A DNA stretch of 64,000 nt from Crossaster papposus (GCA_037893245.1 JBAIAA010000888.1:1-64000); one strand, 5' to 3'; counted from the stretch's first letter, positions 11,105 through 22,320 are shown. Made by a program: numbers and translations. Notes: generated by a model not told the origin, from the letters alone.

Positions 11105-11795
11105 GCCGGTGTGAAAGGTAATTCTGTCCCCCCTGGTAAATGTGTCCCCCCGGACAGACTTACCAGGCCGTGACCCGGTAAATCTGTCCGGGGGAACACA
11201 TTTACCTAGGTATTTCTGTCCCCCTCCAGGTAATTCTGTCTCCCTGCCCAACGTTAAACGTGTCCCCCTGGTAAAATTGTCCCGTGCAACGTCACAAGTC
11301 TAGCACCCACTAGACGCAACAACCAGTGTAGTACAGGTTCACACCTTCATGGTGCATCATTTTTGGCAGACTGTAGGATGTGTAGCGTACTACAAATTAC
11401 AGGTGGTCAAAAGTGCTGCCACATTTCGTGCTGGGTATACAGAATTTGTACGCGTGCAAGAAGTCTGAAAATACTGATTACCGCTAATTTCCCTTTCGCG
11501 CAGAAACGTAGATCGGTTGATTTAATTAACACAGTTATTTATATTTTTATTTTTATTTTGACAAATCGATGAAGGGAACAGAAGTCCAAATAATAAATAC
11601 CATGTGGGCTTTTCATTGAAATAACATCAAAATAACCACTTATGTGTGGAACATTGGGGGACAAAATTACCTAGAGAGGGGACAGAATAAACTGGAGGGG
11701 GACGGAATTAACGGCTCTAGGGGGACACTTTTACCTAGGTAATTCTGTCCCCCCGGACAATTTTACCGGGGGACAGAATTATCTTCCACACCGGC
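11105..11795. mobile_element. Non-autonomous DNA element with GGTAATTCTGTCCCCC ends
   Basis: The terminal inverted repeats start GCCGGTGTGAAAGGTAATTC at the left and, in complement, GCCGGTGTGGAAGATAATTC at the right. Subterminal copies of AATTCTGTCCCCC and ACACATTTACC-like motifs recur at both ends in both orientations. No clear target duplication was found. It is nested inside the hAT-type element. Confidence 0.65.
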
Positions 11796-11926
11796 CGCAT
11801 GATATGTTGGCCGCGCCAACATCTCTTGTGCACTCGCGTTGACGTTTGTATAATGTGTATAATTCTTGAATTCAGTAATGTCCCCCCCCCCACATTTGAA
11901 ATGGGATTGACGCCCCTGGCTGCAAT

Positions 11927-12133
11927 ATATGCGCTACTAGGCTAAATCAATCACAATAACCATCTCTGTCCTCACAGGTACACATTGTACCCATGGGTGG
12001 AGAGAAGCAATTATAGTTAAGTGTCTTGTTCATGGGACACAAGTGTCACGACTGGGACTCGAACCCACACTCTGCTGAACAGAAACACCAGAGCTTGGGT
12101 TTGGTGTTCTTATCAACTAGGCCACGGCACCCT
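11927..12133 (-). mobile_element. tRNA-derived SINE, 5' (tRNA-like) part
   Basis: On the minus strand the head carries a box A-like TGGCCTAGTTGATAAG (near 12125-12110) and a perfect box B, GGTTCGAGTCC (near 12064-12053), the internal RNA polymerase III promoter of tRNAs. The body continues into the tail half at 8741-8888 once the hAT-type insert is removed. Confidence 0.75.
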
Positions 12134-12225
12134 ACTATCTTAACCATGTTAGATTACAATTTGAACCCACGTGACCCATTGACTGTTCTTTCTTAGGCAC
12201 AGGCCCGCCCTCTGATCTTAACCAG

Positions 12226-12675
12226 ACCGAGTCAACACCTTATCTCGGGGTAACAATGACCAAGAATATGAAATGGAATCAACACAACGACGTCATAACA
12301 TCCAAGGCCAACAGAATACTAGGTCTTCTGCGTCGCAATCTGCAGTACACACCACAGTCAGTAAAGACAGTCACTAGTTCGACCCCGTCTGGCATACTGC
12401 AGTGCACAGTAGTTCTACATACACATTTTCCAATCCCTAGCCACACAACTTCTAGAAGATCCTCGGCATACAGTTGCTATACCCTATCAAACCCGGATAG
12501 ATGCATTCAGGTATTCATTAATGCCCAGCACAATCCCACTTTGGAATTCCGTCCCAGTCACAGTACATGCATCACCCAGTCTTGAGCATTCAGGACTGGA
12601 TTGCTCACTGTGGCTTTCTGCAAAGTCCAGATTTCACTGTTTAATATATGCACCTACACCCACACTATGTAAATG
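12226..12675 (+). pseudogene. 3' end of a non-LTR (LINE) reverse transcriptase
   Basis: From 12241 the frame reads YLGVTMTKNMKWN, KANRILGLLRRNL and TPQSVK, the thumb region found at the end of jockey/CR1-type LINE reverse transcriptases. A frame change follows near 12375, after which VRPRLAYCS is readable, and another before SLMPSTIPLWNSVP at about 12515-12560, the usual C-terminal block of these enzymes. That frame ends at a TGA near 12676. It is a 5'-truncated, frameshifted copy joined directly to satellite sequence. Confidence 0.75.
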
Positions 12676-15600
12676 AGTATTATCTACACTGGTCCACACC
12701 GTGCACGACAAGCAAATTGACGAGATATCCAGTTGGACGCACTGTCCATTATCAACGTAGAAGTAGAAGTACCCACGCTAGTCTAGCGTAAAATTGTGCG
12801 TTTTAGCTAGCATTTGTAGTACAACTGCACGGACAGAAGTCGGTCACACCTTCTTGCATTATACGCGCCACCAAAAGGGTCAGCGACTGATAAACCTGAT
12901 GCTAAACAACAATGCGCGTCATTTCCACGCGTAAATGCGTTCAAAAGACTGCACTCATAAGCCAGCCAGCACTAAGAAACGTGCCGCGAGGCTGCCATTC
13001 GCCTAAGTAGTACACACGCCGCTCAAGGCGCTACGACTCATTTAAGGGTCCACTCCCCGTTTTGTTTGAATGTCAAGGCCCCCCTTTGTTTAGGCTCGTC
13101 CTAAAACACGAATGCTGCCAACAAGAATGCATTATAGCTCTTCACTATGGACAATCATGATTAAATCTGATACGCCGAGCTAATAGGGCGCGATCGACCA
13201 ACTTATATTTTGAAAACCAATAACGCTACCAACATCTACGAGCCGTAACTCACTACAGCCCCCAAACCGAAAATGAGAATTTCAGATGGTACAGAACAAA
13301 ACCCTCCGCGCTTAACATATTGCGAGGTTAAAAACCTTTTCCTGGGGAAGGATCTTAAGGGTGCAAAACAAATACAGTTGTTTAAACCTGTGCTGGTGAG
13401 GGTAATGTTGGACTTGTTAACATACTCAGACTATTTGCTTGGAATCGGAGGCCTGACCGGAAATATGGAGCACTTACCAAGGGTTCTCCGACCACGTACC
13501 TGAATCGCTTTTCAATAAGTCGGAAAAACCGTACCTGGAACTATTAAAACCATCCATACATGCAAACTCCCATTGTTTTTTATTCCGAACCACAGCGGGA
13601 GAAAAGCCTATTCACTAAATGTTCATCTCGCTATAGCCCGAGCCGTCTGTTGTAGTGCCATGCCATTTTGTGAACTTAGATAGCCCCCCTGTCTTTAGCT
13701 TTGTCTCTTTTTTTTTTCCCTGGTATTCCTTTCATAACCGTCTTTGTCAATATACAGTATTAGTCAGGTGACTGTGATAAAACCCAAATAAGAACATTGT
13801 TACAATTTAAACTTTTTTTTTTTTGTTACCACTGACCTTAAATTACTTTGACCTCATCACCTCACCTTTGACACAAACACCAAGGCTACAACACATACAT
13901 GCCACATTAGATTGAAATCGGGACTCCAAGTCAAATGAAAAAGGGTTTTAAACTCCGGCCCATTTTAAAACTTGACCCCAGATGGCCTTCGATCTCAGAA
14001 GTTGAATTTGAAAACCACTCTCGTATAGTGATATAGCAGTATTTCATCTCCGACCGAAACGAGATTGTAAATGAAAAGCAAGGCAATGACAGCCATAACT
14101 TATCGGGGTTGTATTATATATAACAGCGGTGACCAAACAGCAGCGGCCAAACTCTCAATCGATCAAATAATCAAATCAGCCCTGGTCCCCAAAGAAGTTA
14201 ATTGCCCACAATAATTGTTATCTTTTATCGAAGATCCATAATTAGGCTAACAAATCCGGTACTAAGACGAATATTGCGATAGGGTGCTCACAAACTACAC
14301 GGTTCATATCATATACTGATCCGGGTACCCCGAGATGATCAAGAACCCTTTTAAATTGTACAATTTTTGCGGATTTCATATACATGTACTTGACTTAAAT
14401 GGAGAACTACCTTGTAATTAGAACGTATAAGGTTTGCCCAGAGCGGGCCTGATCGCTTTTACTATGCAAAATACGGGATCTTGGCACTGTCCTGGGACGG
14501 ACCATGGCGATTACGCATGCCGGCTTTTCCGTGTCTTAGGTCACAATAATATTGTGCGGAATGACCTGAAACAAACATGCCCCTTGGTTGTTTCTCCCAG
14601 GTTAAACCCCTATAAGCAAGGCTTGAATAAGTTTCTGCTTAAATAGCGCTTAAATTGGCTTCCTCCTCAAAATTTGAAAAAGGTTGCATCGCATTATTAT
14701 ATACAAACATATTTTACACACGGGTTAAATTTTACATTTATGATTGAAACGGATCTGCCACCGTCGAAGGAGGCACTTATAGTCAGTGAAGACATGCTGA
14801 CATAACCGGCAGTGTTCTTGGACTCTAATAAAACCAAAGGCTTCAGTTTCAATCCGGATGGTGTTTTTTTTTGTTTTTTTTGTTTTTTTAGATTTTGAAC
14901 GACGATTGCTTGCAACAAATGGGATAAAAATACTAGTATCGTCTTATTGTTTAGAGAGACTTATCAAGTTTTCATCAACAGAGTTGAGCAGCATACTGAG
15001 CCGGCTTGGCGACAAGATATGTGATTTAGTTACCTATCTTCAAAATGTGTGGTTCTTTTTTAGTTACCTAAAACAATTAGGAACACTCGAAATGTCGTCT
15101 ATTCCGAAAGCAGGCTCACAAAAATAATGCCGCGCAAAAAGCACATAAATGCATCATTAAAAGTGTACTGACCTCAAAGGTTAAAACGATCTAACACCCC
15201 GACCAAACCTGCGTTGCTGTACTAAACTCAAAGGCGAAACACATGTCAGAACCACTGCCCCATACCAGAGCAGAGCAAAGGCGCCCAACCAGAACATGTG
15301 GCACTCTGACTATCTAAAACAAACATCACATGCAAAACGTGAGCATAAAGCACAGTAATATAACAATAGGTACGAGTATGCATTATAATTATATTGAAAT
15401 TATAATATATATATTTTTTAATATCCCTAAACAGTCAGAGTCATCATGTTGGCCCGACACTACTGCCAAAAGGAATATTACTATACTGCGGGGCACTCCT
15501 TCGTGTACAAAAAACTCGCATTTTTGCGGCTGTGAGCCGTCAACCTGCTCAAGACATCGCGGCGCACCTCATTATAAAGACTACGCTGCATTCTGACTGG

Positions 15601-16756
15601 CCATACGATGCGAGAGCACCCACCAGGCTCTACGATATTTCATTCCCATTGTATGAATTAGCACCGAAGTCCCAACATTCAGATAATACGGGCTTTCCTA
15701 CAGATATGCAGCGGAAATATATTATTTCAACACATACTTCTAATAAAACTCAACCTATAATTAGCTGGGTAGAGGTTTATAAAGGTCTCAATTAAACCAG
15801 AAAATCAGATCTGTAGAAAAACACCCCCGAAATAGAGCAATCAACGAAGATTACACTGATTACACTATACGACATTTGAATGCGGAGAACATGCGTGCGT
15901 GCTATAGGGCGGCTGCCTCTACACCAGCATATACTGCAATATATACACCTGATTTAATCGCACGGCGAATTCTACGTAAAAATGCATTATATGAATTCAA
16001 TACAAAAAGTGAATTTTTAAATGCGATAAGAGATATACCTCTACTGGTGAACAATGTCTTCATCTGTCTTTTTTGTTGTTGAAAATTCATTGCTGAAAAC
16101 GTATGCAAACATTAAGTAGCCTGAATAACATAACTTCATTTGGACACGATATTAAACCCTGCATTCCTGGCCCTAATTGTTAAACAAATAGGCCAGCCTT
16201 TTGCATAGACCATTGTGGCGCTCTCACATTCCATTGTCACGCATCAGTGCAGCCACTCCCAACCGTGCAAAGGTTGTCTTCAGTACGAAGACTCTATACC
16301 GCTAAGCATAGCAAGCATTCAAACCTATATGCTGGCGCACCCTGGAGACATTTTCTAAACCGTCTGCCGAAGCAAACGCAAAACGTGAGGTAAAACAAGA
16401 ATACCTGCACTTCTATAAGAATACAATTGTCTCAGAGCACGGCTCCCTAAACCAAATCGACACGCCCCTTTTCAAGGGGGCTCCTTCAGTTTTGAGCTGC
16501 ACCAACAAAATAAATTGAAAAGTGGTTTGATCCTACCTCATTTCTCCATACAATTCAAGAAAGGGTCTTCAAACTAGCACAAATGTCCAAACTCGCAAAC
16601 ACAAGTGCGATTGACTTTTACTGGGATGGCAAAACCTTCCCAAACATGACCCCTCTTGAATCCTAGGTTGCTGCCATGCCGCGGTGTAAAACACAGCCCG
16701 AGGCTGGCTATCGGCGCGGTCCGGCCGCGAAGACGAGCACGTCCGGCCATGACGAA
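12676..16756. other. No gene recognised
   Basis: About 4 kb with only short open frames and no recognised domain. Homopolymer T-runs occur near 13713, 13815 and 14866. Open stretches at 15532-15795 and 15876-16082 have unremarkable composition and no splice context I trust. No terminal repeats were found. Confidence 0.4.
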
Positions 16757-16818
16757 ACCAGACTTAACACTGACAGTATCTTATCTGGCGCCCTCACTCG
16801 CCGCAGTGCAAATAGTGT
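16757..16818 (+). repeat. Dispersed repeat, copy 2 (partner at 405)
   Basis: Same orientation as 405-472 and nearly identical. It precedes the direct-repeat block at 16862. Confidence 0.7.
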
Positions 16819-16861
16819 ACACATCGTACATCTAGGGTGACGCGGGAGCGTCACGCCCAAC

Positions 16862-17105
16862 GGGTTCGCCCGGCTGGAAGTGGCAGCGCCGCGGCACCCT
16901 TACTTTGCCAGTGCACCGATTTTGCGTTAATTTTATTCTTTCTTTCTTCTTCAGTCCGACTGGAATAACTCGCGATCGCTCCACGGAATCGAAAAGAACC
17001 CAATAACGAAAATGATCAGGAGATCAAGGGCATGAGTTCTATTGGGACAGAATTTTGATTTTCGACTTCTCAGAGGGGGTTGTCATACGAATCTGACCAT
17101 CTGAC
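16862..17105 (+). repeat. ~245-bp direct repeat, copy 1
   Basis: Starts GGGTTCGCCCGGCTGGAAG and ends with GGGGGTTGTCATACGAATCTGACC. It matches 17795-18043 with few differences. The terminal motif GAGGGGGTTGTCATACGAATC occurs four times: about 17072, 17150, 17752 and 18010. Confidence 0.85.
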
Positions 17106-17184
17106 AATGACCAAAAAAAATGTGAAAATGAATTTCCTCAGTTCGACGACAGAGGGGGTTGTCATACGAATCTGACCATCTGAC

Positions 17185-17713
17185 CAACCCAGTCTCCTTC
17201 TTAAATTGTGTACATATCACAATTGACCAATTGTGTGTATATCACAATTTAAGAAACTGTACATGCGCAGTAATACCGGCAAAACGGAGGTTGGTCTTGA
17301 AAGAGTGAATAAACAAGTGTATGATGTTCTTATTACTTGAATTAGTTGGTTTAAGTTCATTACTTTGTTTTGGGGTAGAATAAGGGAAAAGTCGGGTTAG
17401 GGTACAGAAAGAAAAACAAAACTTGAGATACAATGCAATTAAACTTGCGTCAAATAATAACAATAATAAGAATTGCTGTTAATGCGGTAATATGAATTGT
17501 TTTTTTCTTGTACCCTAACCCGACTTTTTCCTTTTCCAATCCCAAACTTAAACAACTACTGCAACTAATAAGAACATCATACACTTGTTTATTCACTCTT
17601 TGAGGGCCAACCTCCGTTTTGCCAGCATTACTGCGCATGTACAGTTTCTTAATTGTGATATACACACAATTGGTCAATTGTGATATGTACACAATTTAAG
17701 AAGGAGACTGGGT
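17185..17713. mobile_element. Foldback element with ~230-bp arms
   Basis: The two halves are inverted copies. Left: CCCAGTCTCCTTCTTAAATT, then CAATTGACCAATTGTG, ATGCGCAGTAATACCGG and AAAAGTCGGGTTAGGGTAC. The right half has the complement in reverse order. It lies between the two direct-repeat copies at 16862 and 17795. No coding capacity. No target duplication was confirmed. Confidence 0.8.
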
Positions 17714-17794
17714 TGCAACTGACATGTGAATGAATTTCCTCAGTTCGACGACAGAGGGGGTTGTCATACGAATCTGACAATCTGACATGTGAGG

Positions 17795-18043
17795 GGGTTC
17801 GCCCGGCTGGGAGTGGCAGCGCCGCGGCACCCTTACTTTGCCAGTGAACCGATTTTGCGTTAATTTTCTTCTTCTTTCTTTCTTCTTCAGTCCGACTGGA
17901 ATAACTCGCGATCGCTCCACGGAATCGAAAAGAACCCATATAACGAAAATGATCAGGAGATCAAGGGCATGAGTTCTATTGGGACAGAATTTTGATTTTC
18001 GACTTCTCAGAGGGGGTTGTCATACGAATCTGACCATCTGACA
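17795..18043 (+). repeat. ~245-bp direct repeat, copy 2
   Basis: Near-identical to 16862-17105. The pair could be the outcome of a segmental duplication, or terminal direct repeats around the foldback insertion. Confidence 0.85.
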
Positions 18044-18973
18044 TGTGAATTTCCTCAGTTCGACGAAAACGGCACTAAAAGCATATGTGAATGAATGCAT
18101 TCCTAAGTGAAACTCGGTGCAAGAATGTGTGATATTTCTTGCGTTTTTGTGAGTTTCGGGCGTTTTAGCATTTGCTAGTGTACAGTGCGCATATACTGCG
18201 CAATTGTGCGGCGTTGTTTGCAAGTGTGCGCTGCGCAAATGCCGCCAAAACGCTTGCGCACACAACCACAAATTTCAGCTCTGGTAATAATTTTCGCTGT
18301 CTGAATCGCTTCAAATTATCGGCAATTTCGGTCAATTCTGTGTTTCTGTCTAACTTTCTTGCTTCTGCCGCAATTTTGTTTCATTTCCTGCTGAAAATTG
18401 TCAAACTATTTCGCTTTTTTTTGCAGCAGTCACAGTGTGCCCTTTGTAGTGAAGCACAACGGCAACTTGACGCTGGGCAATATCATCACAATCGCAGACG
18501 TTCGCCGATGACAACGACGACGCCGACTCGCAGGAGGGGGGGGGGAGGTTAAAATAAGTAACAAAACATCCGAAATAACGAAGCTAAAACGTATTTTGGC
18601 TTCAAAAGTGACCAATTTAGACAATTAAGACAGAAACAACGAAGTAGCAGCTGCTATTGACTAGTGCTATCTTCTCACAGGGTAGGAGCTAATGGGTATA
18701 CGGAGAACAATGTAATGGTGTACAGTACTATATAGTATATACATACTAGTAGCCCGTAGGTCTGTGGCAAGACGCAACACCGTAGGTCTGACGGCAAAGT
18801 AGGCTGATTGGTTTATTAAGAGTCGGGTAGGTTAGTGACTCGACTAACTGTAACGGGTGGTTCTGTTCTGTGTGGGAACAACGTGTACCGAGGTGTCAAC
18901 TTGCATCTATACTCAACAACCGTTTGCTGTTTGTTCGCACATCGGCAAACTTACATCATTTGTGTTTTTTTGC
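18044..18973. other. 5' flank of the basic-protein gene; no exon recognised
   Basis: Mostly AT-rich sequence with a G-run at 18536-18546. Just before the next gene, TTTGTGTTTTTTTGCAG at about 18959-18975 looks like a strong splice acceptor, so a 5' untranslated exon probably lies upstream. It could be in 18835-18920, where a candidate donor AGGTGTC is seen, but this is uncertain. Confidence 0.35.
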
Positions 18974-19015
18974 AGGTTTCCTTCGCTCAAACAAAACACA
19001 AAACTAAAAAAAATA

Positions 19016-19562
19016 ATGGCGCGCAGTGCGGCCGACAAGCGACGGCCACCCAAGGCGTCGCCGCGTCGCCGACTGCGTCGCAAACCCTACGGGGCGCGGG
19101 AGAGTGAGCTGCCACTCGTCGACAGCAGCCAGTCGCAGTACACTAGCGACGCGCACGAGATACAAGCGCACATGCCCAAGTCGCCCTGCGGCGACAACAC
19201 CGGGCCGCAGGCGGCGCATCGCGCGCGGGCGCACTCGTGCTCGCGCGATAGGGCGCATAAGATCAATCGGCGTCGGCGCAGTCACTCCGCGCAGCCACGC
19301 GACGACACGCGTCCGGCCCAGCACGTGCAGCTGCTCGATCTACACGCAGTTCATGCACATATGGCTGGACGCGCGTCGCGACCGCATGGCGCGCATTCCG
19401 CATCGAAAGCGACGCCCCAAGTTCCATGCGCCGGCGCCGCTCACCATTACCAAGCGAGAGAGTGAGCTGACACTCTGCAACAACAGCCCGCCGCAGTACA
19501 AGGGCACCTCACTGCCGCACAAACAGAAGTGTGCCGGCAGGTGCAGCCAGCTGCCCTCCGAG
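19016..19562 (+). pseudogene. GC-rich gene for a basic protein, 5' part (split by insertion)
   Basis: ATG 19016 follows an A-rich leader and a strong splice acceptor (TTTTTTTGCAG at about 18965-18975). The first frame opens with MARSAADKRRPPK and then RESELPLVDSSQSQYTS. A related module, MARIPHRKRRPK then RESELTLCNNSPPQYKGTS, lies at about 19384-19525 in a different frame, so an internal duplication was followed by a frameshift between about 19165 and 19384. The frame that carries the second module is cut at 19563 by an inserted element, and continues beyond it (20363) without a shift. The protein is Arg/Lys/His-rich and the DNA is much richer in CpG than its surroundings. I recognise no family. 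Confidence 0.5.
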
Positions 19563-20362
19563 TAGACTTGATCCAAGTCGGGATTATGTGGTAACATTGC
19601 TCATGGTCATCCACACTGTGCGCCTCGCGTCACGTCCACGCTTATCAGTAGCGCGCCCTCATGCGCCACTTATGCTCATGTGTGGTTCAGAAATCCCGAC
19701 TTGACGGATCTGCCACACGTTTGTACACAACCTATGGGCTCATCTACCGAAAACGGTAGCGGCCAATCAAATTGCAGAATTGTATAAATTAGCATATATC
19801 TGTAATAATATGAACTTTGACCCAGTTGTGTGACGGACATACGTGGACATTGTGATGTACAATGTACATACACATGTGCATAGTGTACATTATGTGTAAA
19901 TGTACAAACGGTTTAATAGTCTTGCTATCGTGTACATTGTCCGGCCGTTAAGTTTGCACTATACCATACTCTAACTAAATAAACGAAGTATGGACGCAGT
20001 TATTTAATTTGAAAAAGGCATCTAGTGACAGTACTGCCTACCATTCCTCCATAGTCCGTTAGCGGTCTAGCGAGTCCGTACCGATTGGCGGACTTATTTG
20101 GCATGCATCGATAACCATGTGATGCGTATGCAAATAATTTATGAATAACTACATATCACCGCGGGGGGTTTGATTGGCCGATCCGTCAAGTCGGATTTAC
20201 TGCACTGACATGATGACATCGCGTTGATGCCGATAGCGGAACGACAACCAGATGACGGCGCCTTTTTTCTAAGGCCAACAAAGCACATAACTATTCGGCC
20301 GGATTGACGAAAGCAAATTGGTAGTCTTAACTCCATGGTAAGTCTGACTTGGGTCAAGTCTA
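19563..20362. mobile_element. 800-bp non-autonomous element, 9-bp target duplication (MULE-like)
   Basis: The ends are TAGACTTGATCCAAGTC and, in complement, TAGACTTGACCCAAGTC (16 of 17). The host sequence CCCTCCGAG is repeated at 19554-19562 and 20363-20371. A 9-bp duplication is typical of Mutator-like elements. Inside are further inverted copies of the AAGTCGGGATT/GATCCGTCAAGTC motif (about 19687-19708 and 20179-20199). There is no transposase. It places a stop codon right after the duplication and so truncates the gene. Confidence 0.8.
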
Positions 20363-21019
20363 CCCTCCGAGTACATTTGCGCGCGCCTCTACGCGGCATA
20401 CGAGAAAATGCGCCGACTGCGCACGCACAAGCGGCGTATCGCCCGCCTCTTCAAAGAGGATGCGCAGTGGTGGGCGCACACGGGCGTCAAAGCGCTGCTG
20501 CCGCCGTCGCCGGCCACCATCATCGAGCTCCTCTTCAAAGAGGATGCGCAGTGGTGGGCGCAAACGGGCGCAAAAGCGCTGCTGGCGCCGCCCGTGACGG
20601 TCGAGCAGACGTCGCTCCCAACGCCTGCCATGCAAATCGTACAGTCGCCCGGCGCCGACATGACGATGCTCGGTCACGTCGCTGGCGCTCGTACGGCGAA
20701 AGCCAAAAAGAAGCGCGCGAGCGTTGCAGTGAAAAATCTGCCCAAGCGCGCCGCCACCAGCACATCCGTGCAGCCAAGCAGCGCAGCGCCGCCACCGCAA
20801 AAGCGGGCGCAACCGAAGCGCAAAGAGCAGCGCGAGCGTCTGCGGCAGTTGCTGTCGGCCGCTGTCGACGCCGAGTTTGCCGCTTACGACAGTCGCGCCG
20901 ACAACCGTGACGCGCTCGAAGCGCGCTTGCGTGAGCTTGTTGCCCTGGCGGCGGACGGTGACTGCATTCTGTCGGCGCGCGAAAAACTTCTTACTGTTCA
21001 AACACAAGCTACTAAATAA
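20363..21019 (+). pseudogene. GC-rich gene for a basic protein, 3' part
   Basis: Once the 800-bp insert and one 9-base duplication are discounted, the frame that ends at 19562 continues here in phase. It runs through a basic helix (KMRRLRTHKRRIARL, ATG also at 20408) and two near-identical copies of a FKEDAQWWA.TG.KALL unit (about 20452-20500 and 20533-20585). Next come a Lys/Ala/Pro-rich linker (KKKRASVAVKNLPKRAA) and a C-terminal helical segment (REQRERLRQLL-like, then ALEARLRELVAL). The stop TAA at 21017-21019 overlaps a possible poly(A) signal (AAATAAAA). The repeated WW-containing unit and basic linkers suggest DNA or RNA binding, but this is inference. The piece could still be expressed from ATG 20408 if a promoter lies in the insert. 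Confidence 0.5.
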
Positions 21020-21032
21020 AAGGAAGTGGACA

Positions 21033-21286
21033 AGTCAAAGGTAAAATGCTCTGAGAGCATAATAAAAGGGCCAACGGGTTTCCAGTTAAAGTAAAATGCT
21101 GTGCGAGCATTCCAGCTAAAGTAAAATGCTGTCTCAGCACTGCACTCGCGTCAAAAAGGAAGTGGACAAGAGAATGCCAACGGGTTTTACCTCTTACCCC
21201 CCCCAACAAGCGCAGACCGAGCGAAAGGTCAGCAGGTGTGGGCCACTAGTTCGGTGTGGGCGGGTCGAAACCGTTGCCCTCCCACC
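21033..21286 (+). repeat. 254-bp inverted-repeat arm, left, with three stem-loops
   Basis: Identical to the complement of 22321-22573 except for one base in a C-run (8 versus 7). It holds three similar hairpins, each preceded by AAAGTAAAATGCT or AAAGGTAAAATGCT: ATGCTCTGAGAGCAT (about 21046), ATGCTGTGCGAGCAT (about 21098) and a variant near 21127. AATAAAA follows the first. It begins 13 bases after the stop codon of the basic-protein gene. Confidence 0.95.
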
Positions 21287-22320
21287 GAGCAGTAGATGTT
21301 AACTGGTTAGCACCGTACCGTAATCACTGCATTTATTTGCATACACTAATGCTGGTGGGTCATCGTAAGATAGCCATTACGGCTTGGTCGGAGTTCAATT
21401 TTGGTTTTGCGTAGCTATAAAGAGTACTATCACCAATGTTCGATATACGCTGCGCGCTCTCCTGCACTGACGACACTGTCTGAGAGGTCCTAGGTGCCGC
21501 TATGCACGCTCTTCTACTCTGGCGCATACTAGCTACGCCCATAATTCTAACCTACACCCTCCAGCTAGCCCAAGACACTTGACAGCCTTCGCTCCGCTTT
21601 GCATGCACATCTGCGCCGGCGTACTTTCAGCATCTGTCACTACACCTAATGCATGAGCGCCTGTGCCTGCATAGGGTTGCACTTCATACACTGCAACAGG
21701 TCATCACGTCAGTTGACAATGACAATTCTACTTAGCACCGCCTTCTTTCTCCGCCTTTAGACCACCGTACGTAGCTGTGCATTGCGCGCATTTGTCTCAC
21801 AAACGCTCGCAAATACACAGCGAACGCACGCTTTCTCTAATTCATCCGACACGTGTGCCGGATTAAAAAAAAAACGATGTCACCTTGCTTCAATACTTAA
21901 CAACTTTTGCACGGAAACATGTGAGCGCCAACAGCAGCATACTTACTACTTGATACACAGCGCGCACAGAGCGGGTAAGAAGTGAACTTCACCGTGGGCC
22001 CACAGCGCGCGTCGAGATTATCCGTTAATAAGCCCATTATAAGCTTATTTATAAGCTCGTGCTCATCCGCCCTATCGCGCGAGCACGAGTTATTGTTTAC
22101 GCGCCGTCCATTTCGTGCCAGTTATTCAGCTACGTGACCACCGACCGCGTTACATAGCCGGTGATCGCCTTCCCACTCTCTTGCGTTGCGGCCTTCTCTC
22201 TCTCGCAGAGAGTGCAGCGCTTTCCCCTCCAATGCGTGTGTCTCTCTCTCATTGGCTCATTGAGTCGGTGCTTTAGACTACCCGATTGTGAGTCCAGGCT
22301 GCTATGGGAGGAGGGGGCGA
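21287..22320. other. 1.0-kb spacer between the inverted arms
   Basis: No convincing coding region. A TATAAAGAG box is at about 21416. Bases 22068-22089 are the exact complement of 22 bases inside the upstream gene (19234-19255), which ties the spacer to that gene or its source element. Confidence 0.5.

Larger units (their letters stand above)
8889..11918. mobile_element. hAT-type element, 3.0 kb, 8-bp target duplication, no transposase
   Basis: The ends read CATGGGCGTCAATCC and, in complement at the right, CAGGGGCGTCAATCC (14 of 15 identical). GCTGCAAT is duplicated at 8881-8888 and 11919-11926. An 8-bp duplication with CAGGG-type ends is characteristic of the hAT superfamily. The inside holds no transposase frame. 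It has a 24-base C-run at 8926-8949 with a related C-run near the right end, and contains two smaller elements (10437-10814 and 11105-11795). The rest is AT-rich and featureless. Confidence 0.8.

Noticed and set aside
15330-16082. Cluster of open frames that might be a small gene
   Set aside because: Ordinary composition, no domain, no convincing splice or start context.
20335-20910. Alternative-frame 191-codon and antisense 215-codon ORFs over the basic-protein gene
   Set aside because: GC-rich DNA keeps other frames open; only the frame in phase with the part before the insertion has the duplicated FKEDAQWWA units and the terminal stop near a poly(A) signal.
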